Assembly: GCF_900996245.1 (NCBI RefSeq)
Contig: NZ_CAAJGK010000041.1
Span: 248,001 to 312,000 of the forward strand
Direction: 5' to 3'
Origin: Paraburkholderia sp. BCC1886
GTDB taxonomy: Bacteria; Pseudomonadota; Gammaproteobacteria; Burkholderiales; Burkholderiaceae
Length of the DNA: 64,000 bases
The notes under the pieces are model-generated. The model saw only the letters and a list, made by a program, of their open reading frames with translations. It was not told the origin of the DNA and did not search any database. Shown in pieces: positions 43,613 through 53,327 of the stretch (positions are counted from its first letter, which is position 1; every line of letters starts with the position of its first letter). The position numbers and the translations under genes were made by a program.

Positions 43613-45973
43613 TCACGCCGCGACCGCCGTCTGCTGCCGCGTCGATTTGCGCAAGCGCACGGGGATGGCTTTCGATGCCGGCACCTGACTTTCCTTCGCA
43701 TGATGCGCGAGGGGAATCAGGCGATTGCACTCCGGGTAGTAGCCCATGATGCAACCCGGCGGAATGTCGTAGGCGTGCACGTGCATGCCGTCGACCTCGC
43801 GTGTCACGCCGTCTTGCGACACGGTCTCGATACAGACTGCGTCGCCTTCCACGAAGCCGAGACGGCTCAGGTCGTCGCGATGCATCAGCAGCACGTCGCG
43901 CGTGCCTTTTACGCCGCGAAAGCGGTCGTCGAGGCCGTACACGGTCGTATTGAACTGGTCGTCGCCGCGTGTGGTCATGAGGCGCAACACGTCCGGTCCG
44001 CGCGCCGGCATGTCGGCATCTTCGTCGAGCGTGTCGGGCACGATGAAAGTGGCTTTGCCACTCTCGGTTTTCCATTCCCGATGACACGCCGGCAATGGCC
44101 GATGAAAACCGCCGGGCTGCCTGAAGCGCGCGTCGAAGTCGGTGAACTGCTCGGGGTAGGTGCGCTCGATCGCATCGCGGATCGTCGCGTAATCGTCCAC
44201 CCACGCATCCCAGTCGACTTTCGGGTTACGCGGCAGCAACGCCTTCGCAATGCCGGCGACGATCGCCGTCTCCGAAAGCAGCATTTCGCTGGCCGGCTCG
44301 GCGAGTCCATGCGAGCCGTGCACGCAGGCGGTGCTGTCCTCGACGCTGACCCACTGCTCGCCGCTGGCCTGCCGGTCGATCTCGATACGCCCGAGACAGG
44401 GCAGCAGATACGCCACCTCGCCATGCAGCAGATGGCTGCGATTCAGTTTGGTAGCTATCTGCACGGTCAAACGAAGACGGCGCCACGCCGGGTCCATCAC
44501 ATGATGGTCGGGAATCGCTACCTGGAAATTGCCGCCCAGTCCAATAAATGCCTTCACGCTGCCGTCGAGCACGCCTTGACACGCAGCGACGGTGCTCATG
44601 CCTTTAGCGCGCGGCGGCTCGAAATCGTAGAGCTCTTTCAGCTTGTCGAGCGGCGCGAGTTCCGGTTTTTCGGTGATGCCCACCGTGCGTTGCCCCTGCA
44701 CGTTCGAATGGCCGCGAATCGGGCAGATACCCGCACCGGGCCGGCCGATATTGCCGCGTAGCAGGAGCAGGTTCGACAGCATCTGCACGTTGTGCACGCC
44801 GTTGCGGTGCTGCGTGATGCCCATGCCGTACAGCACCATTGCAGCTTTCGAATTAGCGTAGACCCGTGCCGCGTCTTCTAGCGCGGCGCGTGGCAGTTGC
44901 GCATGGCCTTCTATTTCTTCCCAGGTCAGCGCGCGCATCGCGGCGGCGAATGCTTCGAAGCCTTGCGTGTGTTCCGCGAGAAACTCCGCGTCGAGCACGC
45001 GTGGCGCGCCGTTACGCTGCGCCTCGTCGTCCCATTCGATCAGCAGTTTGCACAGACCGGCAATGGCCGCGGCATCGCCGCCGATCTTCACCTGGTGATA
45101 CTGCGTGCTGATCAGCGTGTGTTCCGGCGTCAACATCTCCAGCGGCGATTGCGGATTGACGAAGGACACATGCCCGCGTTCCTTCAGCGGATTGAAGGTG
45201 ATGATCTCCGCGCCGCGTTTGCGGGCGTCCTGCAGCTGATGCAGCATACGCGGCGCGTTCGTGCCGGTGTTATGGCCGAAGAACAGCATGCAGTCGGTGT
45301 GCTCGAAATCCTCGAGCGTGACGGTGCCGACCGGAATGCCGATGGTCTTGGGCAATCCCACCGATGTGCTTTCATGGCACATGTTCGAACTGTCCGGCAA
45401 ATTGTTCGTGCCGTACATGCGGGCTAGCAGCGCGTAAAGGTACGAGGTTTCCAGCGACGCGCGGCCCGACGCGTAGAACACAGCGTCGTTGGGGGCGATG
45501 GCTTGCAACTCGCGGGCGATCTCCGCGAACGCATGCTCCCACGTAGTCTGCACATAACGGTCGGTGCTCGGGTCCCAACGCATGGGTGCCGTGAGGCGGC
45601 CGCGCGATTCGAGGTCGAGACCGCTCCACGACAGTAATTCGGTGAGCGTGTGTCCGGCGAAAAAGTCCGCGTCGATTCGCTTGTTAGTGATTTCCCACGC
45701 GGTTGCCTTGGCGCCGTTTTCGCAGAACTCGGCCAGATGCGGATCGGCTGGCTTGGCCCACGAGCAGCTCACGCATGCAAAGCCGTCGGCTTTGTTCTGC
45801 CTGGAGAGGAGGCGCGCGCCGCTCAGCGGCACGTGTTCCTTAAGAAGAATCGACGCTACGGCCTTCATCGACCCCCAGCCGCCGGATGCGTTCTTATACG
45901 GCTTGATTGGGGAGATGGCCGCCTCATCGTTGGCGGACGGCGTAGATTCAACGGGATCGGTAATCGGGTCCAT
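43613..45973 (-). CDS. FdhF/YdeP family molybdopterin oxidoreductase
   Basis: This 786-residue enzyme of the DMSO-reductase superfamily resembles YdeP, linked to acid resistance in E. coli. An N-terminal Cys cluster (CVSCSWAKPADPH then FCENGAKATAWE) could hold an Fe-S centre, and SNMCHESTSVGL is at the Mo-ligand region. Later come RGHSNVQGQRTVG and, in the molybdopterin-dinucleotide-binding C-terminal domain, LMTTRGDDQFNTTVYG. The reaction is unknown. Formate oxidation has been suggested for relatives without proof. No fdhD gene is adjacent. An AAA-VWA pair follows on the same strand, 94 bp downstream. Confidence 0.9.
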   Translation of the reverse strand: MDPITDPVESTPSANDEAAISPIKPYKNASGGWGSMKAVASILLKEHVPLSGARLLSRQNKADGFACVSCSWAKPADPHLAEFCENGAKATAWEITNKRIDADFFAGHTLTELLSWSGLDLESRGRLTAPMRWDPSTDRYVQTTWEHAFAEIARELQAIAPNDAVFYASGRASLETSYLYALLARMYGTNNLPDSSNMCHESTSVGLPKTIGIPVGTVTLEDFEHTDCMLFFGHNTGTNAPRMLHQLQDARKRGAEIITFNPLKERGHVSFVNPQSPLEMLTPEHTLISTQYHQVKIGGDAAAIAGLCKLLIEWDDEAQRNGAPRVLDAEFLAEHTQGFEAFAAAMRALTWEEIEGHAQLPRAALEDAARVYANSKAAMVLYGMGITQHRNGVHNVQMLSNLLLLRGNIGRPGAGICPIRGHSNVQGQRTVGITEKPELAPLDKLKELYDFEPPRAKGMSTVAACQGVLDGSVKAFIGLGGNFQVAIPDHHVMDPAWRRLRLTVQIATKLNRSHLLHGEVAYLLPCLGRIEIDRQASGEQWVSVEDSTACVHGSHGLAEPASEMLLSETAIVAGIAKALLPRNPKVDWDAWVDDYATIRDAIERTYPEQFTDFDARFRQPGGFHRPLPACHREWKTESGKATFIVPDTLDEDADMPARGPDVLRLMTTRGDDQFNTTVYGLDDRFRGVKGTRDVLLMHRDDLSRLGFVEGDAVCIETVSQDGVTREVDGMHVHAYDIPPGCIMGYYPECNRLIPLAHHAKESQVPASKAIPVRLRKSTRQQTAVAA

Positions 45974-46304
45974 GCGGAGGCTGCTCCTGACGGAAATATT
46001 GCCCGCCTGTGCAACTGCACCCGGCTGGTCTCGACAGGCAAGTCCGCAATTACCAGGCCAGTGTTTTCAAGGACGCTTACGGCTCAACTCGAGACAGGCG
46101 ACTCAGAAATAGTCAGTTAGCCTCATTTTTCCCGTCTGCCAACGCCGTGCATTTCCCAGCCAGTGGACGTCCGCGCCGCGTGGAACAGTGCTTGCTCGGC
46201 TTTGATTCGGGAATCATGCAGGCGCCGATCATCGGTGCCGTGCATCCACACCGTTTGCAGCATTGAACACGACGCACTGAAGGTGCAGGGGCAAGGATAG
46301 AAAC
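45974..46304. other. 331-bp intergenic region upstream of the YdeP-like gene
   Basis: The interval separates two divergent genes and should hold both promoters. It carries an imperfect palindrome GGCGCCGAT/CATCGGTGCC at about 46222-46240. No known riboswitch or gene was recognised in it. A good Shine-Dalgarno (GGGCAAGGATAG) lies at its right end. Confidence 0.5.
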
Positions 46305-46550
46305 ATGGCGCGACATAAGGCCGACGTGGCCGACGACGAATTCGAGATTTTTGCGAGCTACCACGGGACGGGCGACGGTCGTTACGTGGGCGGATTGAAG
46401 GTCGTCAGGAAAACAGACAAACGAATTCTGTTCCCCTTCGACGGTGCCCCCGAAATTGGACCGTACTCGACTGCGGACGAGGCCCGGCGGGCCGCAGTCG
46501 ATTATGGACGGGAGATAGTCGCCGCGGACCGCGCGGCGCCGGAGCCCTGA
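46305..46550 (+). CDS. Conserved small hypothetical protein (DUF6723-like)
   Basis: This 81-residue soluble protein reads FEIFASYHGTGDGRYVGGLKVVRK at residues 13-36, followed by an acidic/aromatic middle and a short helix. I recall similar proteins in Burkholderiaceae under DUF6723, but the match is from memory and not certain. The ATG follows AAGGATAGAAAC. Downstream lies a convergent small gene. Function unknown. Confidence 0.7.
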   Translation: MARHKADVADDEFEIFASYHGTGDGRYVGGLKVVRKTDKRILFPFDGAPEIGPYSTADEARRAAVDYGREIVAADRAAPEP

Positions 46551-46581
46551 AACGGGCGAGGTTCATCATGCGAGGGAGGCT

Positions 46582-46821
46582 TCAGGGCATCCCGCCAAGC
46601 GAAGGCGAAATCGTGCTGCCGCGGCTCGGATCGTCGGGATGTTCGTCGGGGACCGTAGGTCGCACCGACACCGGAGGATGACTGCGGTAGCAACTATCGA
46701 CAGCGGTATCCACGAGGCAACGCTGGAATGCATCGGCGTCGGCCTTCTGTCCAAACGTGTAAAGCGTGCGTTCGACTTGAACTTCGGTGTCGGATACGCG
46801 AATGGTGGTGATTGACATCAT
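46582..46821 (-). CDS. Small hypothetical protein
   Basis: This 79-residue protein starts with a compact N-terminal segment (MSITTIRVSDTEVQVERTLY, where a first Met is doubled) and ends in a Pro/Ser-rich tail. The support for expression is a very strong Shine-Dalgarno, AAAAGGAGAAG, directly before two ATG codons (46821 and 46818). No family is recognised. It stands between small proteins of similarly unknown role. Confidence 0.5.
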   Translation of the reverse strand: MMSITTIRVSDTEVQVERTLYTFGQKADADAFQRCLVDTAVDSCYRSHPPVSVRPTVPDEHPDDPSRGSTISPSLGGMP

Positions 46822-46978
46822 CTTCTCCTTTTATATAAGGCAAGCCTCCTCGGGGTTGCCGCAACGGCCGTGCCACGGAGTGGGGCGGCTTCGACAGAAG
46901 GGACTCGACGAGAGGGACCGTATGTTGCTTCCGTTAAAGCTGTAGCCAATCCGCTTGGCGCATTTAAAGGAGAACGCC

Positions 46979-47221
46979 ATGGACGACAGCAAGATCGAAA
47001 TCTCGGAAGAAGTCAAAGCGCGAAACAAGCCCAGCGGCACGCGTTACGTCGAGCCGAGTCCGCTCGGCATCGAACCGGTGGTGCAGACTGGCGTCGACCA
47101 GGCGACCAATCCGCCGCGTTCGAGCGAGCGGCCGGTGCATTCGCCGGAAGTGCCGCTCGGCACCGGCACGCATGCCGAGCCGCCCGGCGGCGGCGGCCGT
47201 GAGTCGCAGAAGCAGGAATGA
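46979..47221 (+). CDS. Small hydrophilic hypothetical protein
   Basis: This 80-residue protein is hydrophilic and rich in Pro, Ser, Glu and Gly, so it is probably disordered. A strong Shine-Dalgarno (AAAGGAGAACGCC) fixes the ATG at 46979. No hydrophobic segment or Cys is present. Its family is not recognised. The next gene (cupin) starts 50 bp downstream on the same strand and may be co-transcribed. Confidence 0.55.
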   Translation: MDDSKIEISEEVKARNKPSGTRYVEPSPLGIEPVVQTGVDQATNPPRSSERPVHSPEVPLGTGTHAEPPGGGGRESQKQE

Positions 47222-47271
47222 CGACGCGGGGCCGCGAGTCGCGGGTCACGCTCTATCTACGGGAGCGAAGC

Positions 47272-47829
47272 ATGCAGATCGATTTGAAGCACGCCCGGAA
47301 ACACACGATTGAAGCAGCGCCGCGCGGCATCGATGCGTTTATGCTCGAGCCGCACGGTTGGGTGCCCAACAATCGTCGCCTGCCGGTCGTTATTTATCGT
47401 CAGGCGTTATCCCCGGGCGATGGCGATCTCGCCGCCTCGTTCGAAGATCTGTTCGAGCGCAACGAGTGGCCGCCGCAATGGCGCGACGGAATTTTCGACT
47501 ATCACCATTTCCATGCAACGGCGCACGAGGTGTTGGGCGTCACGGATGGTTCCGCCGAGGTCATCATCGGCGGACCCGGCGGACGGGTGGTGCGGCTCGC
47601 GGCCGGGGATGCAATCTTGCTGCCGGCCGGCACGGGCCACTGTCTGCAATCTTTCGCACGCCATTTTCGCGTGGTGGCTGGCTACCCCGAAGGTCAGCAA
47701 TGGGATATCCGCCGCGAAGCGCTCACACCGGAAGAACTTTCGAAGATGGACGTGCTGCCGTTCCCGCCGTTGGATCCGATAGAAGGCAAGGAAGGGCCGT
47801 TGGTGGAGCATTGGCTGCACGCCGCATGA
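47272..47829 (+). CDS. YjlB-like cupin protein
   Basis: This 185-residue cupin shows the sequence pattern of the YjlB group: MLEPHGWVPNNRRLPVVIY near the N-terminus, FDYHHFHATAHEVLGVTDG (His ligands and Glu), and AGDAILLPAGTGHCLQ as motif 2. The group is widespread but uncharacterised. ATG 47272 follows GGGAGCGAAGC. The gene is convergent with a lipoprotein gene, with one base between their stops. Confidence 0.82.
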   Translation: MQIDLKHARKHTIEAAPRGIDAFMLEPHGWVPNNRRLPVVIYRQALSPGDGDLAASFEDLFERNEWPPQWRDGIFDYHHFHATAHEVLGVTDGSAEVIIGGPGGRVVRLAAGDAILLPAGTGHCLQSFARHFRVVAGYPEGQQWDIRREALTPEELSKMDVLPFPPLDPIEGKEGPLVEHWLHAA

Positions 47830-47830
47830 G

Positions 47831-48925
47831 TCAGTTCGCGGGAATCGTCACCACGGGTGCTTTGCTGCTGGTATCCGATTCCGCGAGCGCCATGAGGTTT
47901 TGCACGACCGTAAAGGCGTATTTCGAATCGAAGTCGTTGCGATCCACCCAGTAGGTCGCCGACCCATATTCGACCATGACGTATGCGCCTTTCGGCGGCT
48001 TCTCGGCCGAGCGGACGATGATGGTCGGCCGCGTTTCACCGCCGATCAGCCCAACGGTCGGTTTGGTCGAACCATCGGCGATGCGTTCCACCGGCACCTG
48101 CACCTGCGCGCCGAGGTCGGTCAGGATGCCGAACACGGAGCGGGTCACCATCGGAATCTGGTCGCCCTTTTTCGATCCGGACGACGGCCCATAGACGATC
48201 TCGTAACTGCGCGTGGCCGTGGATAAGCGCAACAGCCTGCGCACCGTGGCGAGATCCGCGCCTGTTTGCGACGACTCGCCGCTGGTAGTCGCGCCAATCA
48301 CCAGATACACGCCCATTGGGCTGGTCTTCGCGTCCTTGCCTTCGGCCTGACGCGTCTCGACGTTCAGCTCGCCGGCCAGTTGCAGCCGTCGTAATGCCTG
48401 CAGCAATTCGAAGAAGCCCGGCGCGCCCGCGCTGTTATCGCCGCCGAGTGCATTGCCGTTCTGCAGGCCGCCTACCGATTGCGCGGTGATCCGCAACAGT
48501 AGATCGATCGGCACGTTGCCTTCGGCAAGCGGCAATACCAGGGCGGGCGCAAGTGGCCGGATATAGGCGGAAGCGAAGGCCTCGCCGGTGGTCGGCGTGA
48601 ACGTGAAGGTCGGGTGGTTCGAGTAGGAGACACTGCCAGTGGCGAGCGCATAGCTTGGCAGGCTGCCCGAGCCCACATTACCGGTCCCGCCGGCGGTCGC
48701 GTCGAACGTATAGGCGGCGATGATGCTGCTGACCGTCATGAATGCAGGCGCATCGCCGTAACGCAAGCCGACCACCGCCGCGAGAATCTCCCGTTTCTTG
48801 GCGTCCCCCAGCGCGCGCTCGTAGTCGACCTGATCGGCCTTGAGCCGGGCGGGGCCGATATGCACGCAAGCGGAAGTCAAGCATGCGGCGCATAGCGCGG
48901 CCGCGACGGAAGCGGTTCTGATCAT
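47831..48925 (-). CDS. Outer-membrane or periplasmic lipoprotein, unknown family
   Basis: This 364-residue protein has a signal peptide with lipobox (ACLTSAC, Cys20) and probably continues as a soluble beta-rich domain. Recurrent features are GGTGNVGSGSLPSYALATGS and FGILTDLGAQVQVPVERIAD. No known catalytic motif was recognised. A position two residues after the Cys of H-I rather than Asp argues for outer-membrane sorting. It is not in a tight operon. The family is conserved in style (loops of Gly/Ser/Thr), but I do not recognise it. Confidence 0.7.
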   Translation of the reverse strand: MIRTASVAAALCAACLTSACVHIGPARLKADQVDYERALGDAKKREILAAVVGLRYGDAPAFMTVSSIIAAYTFDATAGGTGNVGSGSLPSYALATGSVSYSNHPTFTFTPTTGEAFASAYIRPLAPALVLPLAEGNVPIDLLLRITAQSVGGLQNGNALGGDNSAGAPGFFELLQALRRLQLAGELNVETRQAEGKDAKTSPMGVYLVIGATTSGESSQTGADLATVRRLLRLSTATRSYEIVYGPSSGSKKGDQIPMVTRSVFGILTDLGAQVQVPVERIADGSTKPTVGLIGGETRPTIIVRSAEKPPKGAYVMVEYGSATYWVDRNDFDSKYAFTVVQNLMALAESDTSSKAPVVTIPAN

Positions 48926-49100
48926 GTCGGCAGGAGGGCGGAGGTAATCCGCTGAAGAATGGGCCCGCTACCGCGGTAGCAGAACGCATTCCCGGCGCCA
49001 GTGTAGGGACGGCTCGCCGACGCCTTTCTATAGCATCGTCCCGACCTGTCGGGGCATGACGGCTTTCCGGATTTTATGGTGCGGCTCATGCGACGGTCTG

Positions 49101-50174
49101 TCAGCGAACGGCCGACCCTTGCAACATTTGTGCACCCGGCACGCTTTCGCCCAGTGTGCTGCGGTAGCCGAGCGACTGCATCTCCGCCAGCCGACTCAAT
49201 GTGCGCGACAGATCGTGCGCGCCTTCGAGGCCCGCGAGCGCTGCTTCGATCGGACGATCCGACGCGATGAAGAGCGCATGCTTGCGGTCGTAGAAGATAT
49301 CGACGAGCCACACGAATCGCTGCAACGTGTGCGATTTGCCCAGCCAGGCGGTTTGCAGATGGTCGAGAATCAGCCCGTTCCAGTGACCCGCGAGATCGAG
49401 GTAATCATGATGAGAGCGGCTTGCGACGCACAAGGTTTCGAAGTCGGCCCATAGCAGCGGGGCCGAAGCCGCGCGGGCAAGCAGAGGGCGGCCCGCCGCG
49501 ATCACCGTGACGGGCTCCTGCGGTTCGCTGCCGGTATGGCATTGGAAGATATCGTGCAGCGCCTCTGCGGTGGTCGCGTCCAGCGGCGCAAAAAATCGCG
49601 GCACCTCGGCCTGCTCGCGGCCGAAACGATAGTCACGCTCACCGTCGAATTCGATCACCGTGAAGTGTCGTTCGATCTGCCCGATGGTCGGCAGGAAACG
49701 ATCGTGAAACTCCGGGTTGGACAGTAATGCGCGCGGCGCATAGTTCGAAGTCAGGACAATGCGCGTGCCGAGTTGGATAGCCGTATCGAGAAACCGTGCG
49801 AGCAGAAAGGCATCGGCAATGTCGTGCACGTGGAATTCGTCGAAGCAGAGCAGTTCGATGCCTTCGAGCCAACGTCGCGAGACCGATCCGAGCCGGTCGT
49901 CGCCACGCGGTTCGCTGACCAGCCGCCGGTTTATCTCGCGCAGAAATTCGTGGAAGTGCAGACGCCGTTTCGGACATTGGGCCAGTTCGAACACCGTGTC
50001 GACGACCAGACTCTTGCCGCGTCCGGGCAAGCCATGGCAATAGACGCCTTGAAGCGACGAACGGCCACGCGCGTCGAGCAACGCGACCAGCGCGGCGATG
50101 GCGGTGCGTTGGCTGGCATCGGGTGTGATGCCGCGTGCCGCGAGGGCATCGCAGACCTGACGCTGATCGAGCAT
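49101..50174 (-). CDS. zapE: Cell division ATPase ZapE (AFG1-like)
   Basis: This 357-residue P-loop ATPase has Walker A GLPGRGKSLVVD and Walker B LLCFDEFHVHDIADAFLL, the latter very typical of the AFG1/ZapE family. HFHEFLREINRRL precedes it, and LTSNYAPRALLSNPEFHDRFLP follows. ZapE associates with FtsZ and constricting Z-rings under stress in E. coli. Here it is the last gene of an operon behind a PAS hybrid histidine kinase, only 2 bp apart. This is an unusual neighbour; ZapE is usually solitary or beside lpd/odhL or rplM. Confidence 0.92.
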   Translation of the reverse strand: MLDQRQVCDALAARGITPDASQRTAIAALVALLDARGRSSLQGVYCHGLPGRGKSLVVDTVFELAQCPKRRLHFHEFLREINRRLVSEPRGDDRLGSVSRRWLEGIELLCFDEFHVHDIADAFLLARFLDTAIQLGTRIVLTSNYAPRALLSNPEFHDRFLPTIGQIERHFTVIEFDGERDYRFGREQAEVPRFFAPLDATTAEALHDIFQCHTGSEPQEPVTVIAAGRPLLARAASAPLLWADFETLCVASRSHHDYLDLAGHWNGLILDHLQTAWLGKSHTLQRFVWLVDIFYDRKHALFIASDRPIEAALAGLEGAHDLSRTLSRLAEMQSLGYRSTLGESVPGAQMLQGSAVR

Positions 50175-50176
50175 GC

Positions 50177-52519
50177 CTAGCGTTGCCCCTCGGATTGCCG
50201 CAGGCCTAACACCCGCTGCAATTCGCGCGGGTCGACAGGTTTGGTGAAGTGGTAATCGAAGCCCGCTGCCATCGCTGCCTGCTTGTCCTGTTGCTGGCCC
50301 CAGCCGGTGACGGCAATCAGCAGGGTGTCCGCGTCGGGTTCGCGCTCGCGAATCCGGCGCGCCACTTCATAGCCGTTCAGGTTCGGCAGACCGATATCCA
50401 GAATCACCACGCGTGGTGCGAAGTCGGCGATCAGCGCCAGGCCCGCGACACCATCTCCCGCCGTGCGCACCTGATGTCCTTCCAGTTCGAGCACCATGGC
50501 CAGACTTTCGGCCGCGTCCGCGTTGTCGTCGACGATCACTACGCGCAAGCCCGCCGCACTGACCGGTTGCGCAGGCGGATGATCGACGGGCGCCACGCCG
50601 GCCTGGGAGACCGGCAGACGGATCACGAACTCGCTGCCGGTGCCCGGACCACCACTGAAAGCGGCGACGGTGCCGCCGTGCAATTCCGCCAGACCGCGAA
50701 CCAGCGCGAGACCGATGCCGAGCCCGCCTTGCGACCGGTCGAGCGCCGGCGCCAGTTGCGAAAACATCTCGAACACATGATCCAGATGCTCGCCCGGAAT
50801 GCCGATGCCGGAGTCGGCGACCGTAATCACCGCTTCGTCGCCTTCGCGCCGCGCGGCGAGTGCAATACGGCCGCCCGGCGGCGTGTATTTGGCTGCGTTG
50901 TTCAGCAGATTCAGGATCATCTGCGAGAGCCGGGTGGGATCGGCGTCGAGGTACAGCGGTTCGCGCGGCAGCGTCACGGTCAGGTGATGAGCCGATGCCT
51001 GCACAGTCGAGCGCGCCGCTTCCATAGCCGATTGCATCGCGCGCGCCAGCTCGAGTCGTTGCTTGCGCAACTCCAGCTTGCCTTGCGTGATGCGCGACAC
51101 TTCCAGCAGGTCGTCCACCAGATGGGTCATATGCTGCAATTGCCGGTCGAATACATCGCGCGACCAGTTCAGTTGCGGATCGGCGAATTCCTTCATGCGC
51201 AGCACTTCGAGCACGTTACGCATCGGTGCGAGCGGATTACGCAATTCGTGCGCGAGCGTCGCGAGAAATTCGTCCTTGCGACGGTCCGCTTTCGACAACT
51301 CGAGGTTCAGACGTTGCAGTTGCTGCTCCGCGCGCAGACGTTCGGTGATGTCGCGATTCACGCTGACCGCGCCATAGATATCGCCCCGTGCATTCGCGAG
51401 CGGTTTGACGACGGTCTCGCAAACCCCTCTGGAGCCGTCGCGCCGCACGAAGGTCAGTTCGCCGCGCCAGGTGCCTTCGGCCGCGAGTCCGGCGAGCGCT
51501 TCGCGGCGAATGCGCAGCGCGTCCGCAGGCGGGTGGAAGATCGAGATCGGCTTGCCGAGAATTTCGCGCATGCGATAGCCGAGCATGCGCTCGCCGCCGA
51601 CGTTGAAGTCGGTGATGTTGCCGCGCAGATCGGTGATGACGATTGCGTCGCTCAGATGCTCGAAAATCGCGGCCTGACGCAGCAGCACCGTCTGCGCTTC
51701 CTTCCGTTCGGTGATGTCGGTGCCCAAACCGTAGATGACGAGCGGCTCGCCATGCCGGTCGTAAGTCGCGCGGCCGCGACCTTCCATCCAGCACCAGTCG
51801 CCGCTGGCATGCAGGAAACGGAACTCGGCGACGTAATCGTCGTGAAACTGCACCGCATGATCGACCGCTTCGTTCAGCGCCAGCAGGTCGCCGGGATGAA
51901 TGAGTTCGAAAAAACCCGCCGGCGTGTGCGCGAAGCGTCCTTCGGCGTAGCCCGCTAATGTTTCGAGCTCGCGGCTCCACCAGAACTTGCCCGACTTCGG
52001 TTCGTGCGACCACGCGCCCATGCGCGCGCCGCGCATCGCGAGGCTCAACACGTCGCGGCTTTCCTGCAATTCCTTTTGCGCCAGTTGATGCGCGGCCACC
52101 GATGCTTCCGCGTTACGGCGCGCCAGCAGCAATTCCTGCTCGTACTTGTGCCGGTCGGCGACGATCAGCACGGCGACTTCGAAATAGGTCGCATCGCCAT
52201 GACGTCGGCGTACCGCGTTGAGCAGCATCGGCACCATGTGGCCGTCGCGATGCATCATGTTCAGCTTGACCTCGGCCACCGAGCCCTGCATTTGCAGGAG
52301 CGGCGCCCAGTGGGTCTGGTAGAACACCTTGCCGCCGGCGGTGAGCAGGTTCTGTAGCTGCATCCTGCCGGCGAGCGCGTCCGATTCATAGCCGAGCCAG
52401 CCGCAGAAGGTCGTGTTGACGCGCAGCATGCGGCCGTTGGCGTCGGTGACGAGCAGGCCGCAGGCGGCATGCTCGAACAGTGCGTCGGCGGAAGGCAGCG
52501 GACGGTCCTTGCTCTGCAT
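50177..52519 (-). CDS. PAS hybrid sensor histidine kinase with receiver domain
   Basis: This 780-residue soluble kinase has three PAS domains (about 10-130, 160-275, 285-400), a HisKA domain with phospho-His in [15 protein letters not shown] (about 420), an HATPase_c domain ([38 protein letters not shown]) and a C-terminal receiver (about 658-775; VILDIGLPN holds the acceptor Asp). No membrane segment is seen. The first PAS domain (with [18 protein letters not shown]) is of the RsbP type that pairs with RsbQ hydrolases. The RsbQ-like gene lies 4 bp upstream. Output must pass to a separate phosphotransferase or response regulator. Confidence 0.92.
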   Translation of the reverse strand: MQSKDRPLPSADALFEHAACGLLVTDANGRMLRVNTTFCGWLGYESDALAGRMQLQNLLTAGGKVFYQTHWAPLLQMQGSVAEVKLNMMHRDGHMVPMLLNAVRRRHGDATYFEVAVLIVADRHKYEQELLLARRNAEASVAAHQLAQKELQESRDVLSLAMRGARMGAWSHEPKSGKFWWSRELETLAGYAEGRFAHTPAGFFELIHPGDLLALNEAVDHAVQFHDDYVAEFRFLHASGDWCWMEGRGRATYDRHGEPLVIYGLGTDITERKEAQTVLLRQAAIFEHLSDAIVITDLRGNITDFNVGGERMLGYRMREILGKPISIFHPPADALRIRREALAGLAAEGTWRGELTFVRRDGSRGVCETVVKPLANARGDIYGAVSVNRDITERLRAEQQLQRLNLELSKADRRKDEFLATLAHELRNPLAPMRNVLEVLRMKEFADPQLNWSRDVFDRQLQHMTHLVDDLLEVSRITQGKLELRKQRLELARAMQSAMEAARSTVQASAHHLTVTLPREPLYLDADPTRLSQMILNLLNNAAKYTPPGGRIALAARREGDEAVITVADSGIGIPGEHLDHVFEMFSQLAPALDRSQGGLGIGLALVRGLAELHGGTVAAFSGGPGTGSEFVIRLPVSQAGVAPVDHPPAQPVSAAGLRVVIVDDNADAAESLAMVLELEGHQVRTAGDGVAGLALIADFAPRVVILDIGLPNLNGYEVARRIREREPDADTLLIAVTGWGQQQDKQAAMAAGFDYHFTKPVDPRELQRVLGLRQSEGQR

Positions 52520-52523
52520 TCGC

Positions 52524-53327
52524 TTACAGGCTCAACGGGCCAAGAAATTCATTCATGGCGAGTGCACTGGCTTCGGGTGCGCTCAGATGCGGACAGTGGC
52601 CGATGTTGTCGATGATCTGCAACGTGCTGCCGGGAATGGTACGCCGCAGGTACTCGCCGACTTCGCGTGGCGCGATGATGTCGTCGCTACATTGCAGAAT
52701 CAGGGTGGGCGTCCTCGTGTGAGGGAGGTCGGAGCGTGAGTCGGACAGGAAGGTGACGCGCGCGAAATGCCGTGCTATCTCGGGGTCGGTACGGCACAGA
52801 CTATTGGTCAGCTCGATGCCGAGTTCGGGGTGCTGGGGGGCGCCCATGATAACCGGCGCCATCGTGCTCGACCAGCCCAGATAGTTGCTTTCCAGCGTGC
52901 GCAGCAGGTCGTCGATATCTTCGCGGCTGAAACCGCCGACATAGTCGCCGTCGTTCACGTAGCAGGGCGACGGGCCCACCATGATCAGCGCGGCGAACAG
53001 CTCCGGCGCCTGAAGGCTCGCGATCAGGCCGATCATTGCGCTGACCGAGTGCCCGACGAAGACCACCGGCGCATCGGCGACTTCGCGGATGATTTCCAGC
53101 AGGTCGGCCGCGTAGCCGTGCAGGCTGCCGTATTTGTCGACGTCGTACGCGCTCAGGTCCGACGCGCCGCTGCCCACGTGGTCGAACACGACGGTCCGGT
53201 AATCGTCATGGAAGGCGGGCGCGAGCAGACGCCACATGCTCTGATCGCATCCGAAACCATGGGCGAGAATCATGGTCCGCTTGCCGCGGCCGGAGATATT
53301 GATGTTGTTGCGCTGAGTGAGGCTCAT
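52524..53327 (-). CDS. RsbQ-like alpha/beta hydrolase
   Basis: This 267-residue hydrolase resembles RsbQ of Bacillus and the plant receptors D14/KAI2. The triad is Ser94 (VGHSVSAMIG), Asp216 (CSDDIIAP) and His244 (NIGHCPHLS). NNINISGRGKRTMILAHGFGCDQ at the N-terminus is the RsbQ style start (only the part AHGFGCDQSMW is needed for the call). RsbQ makes or binds a small hydrophobic ligand and signals through the PAS domain of RsbP. Here the partner in the operon is a PAS kinase. The promoter should lie in 53328-53450, next to a G-rich run. Confidence 0.9.
   Translation of the reverse strand: MSLTQRNNINISGRGKRTMILAHGFGCDQSMWRLLAPAFHDDYRTVVFDHVGSGASDLSAYDVDKYGSLHGYAADLLEIIREVADAPVVFVGHSVSAMIGLIASLQAPELFAALIMVGPSPCYVNDGDYVGGFSREDIDDLLRTLESNYLGWSSTMAPVIMGAPQHPELGIELTNSLCRTDPEIARHFARVTFLSDSRSDLPHTRTPTLILQCSDDIIAPREVGEYLRRTIPGSTLQIIDNIGHCPHLSAPEASALAMNEFLGPLSL

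Noticed and set aside
50249..51958. 569-codon frame opposite the hybrid kinase
   Set aside because: The opposite strand carries clear PAS, HisKA, HATPase and receiver motifs; this frame has none and an unusual composition.
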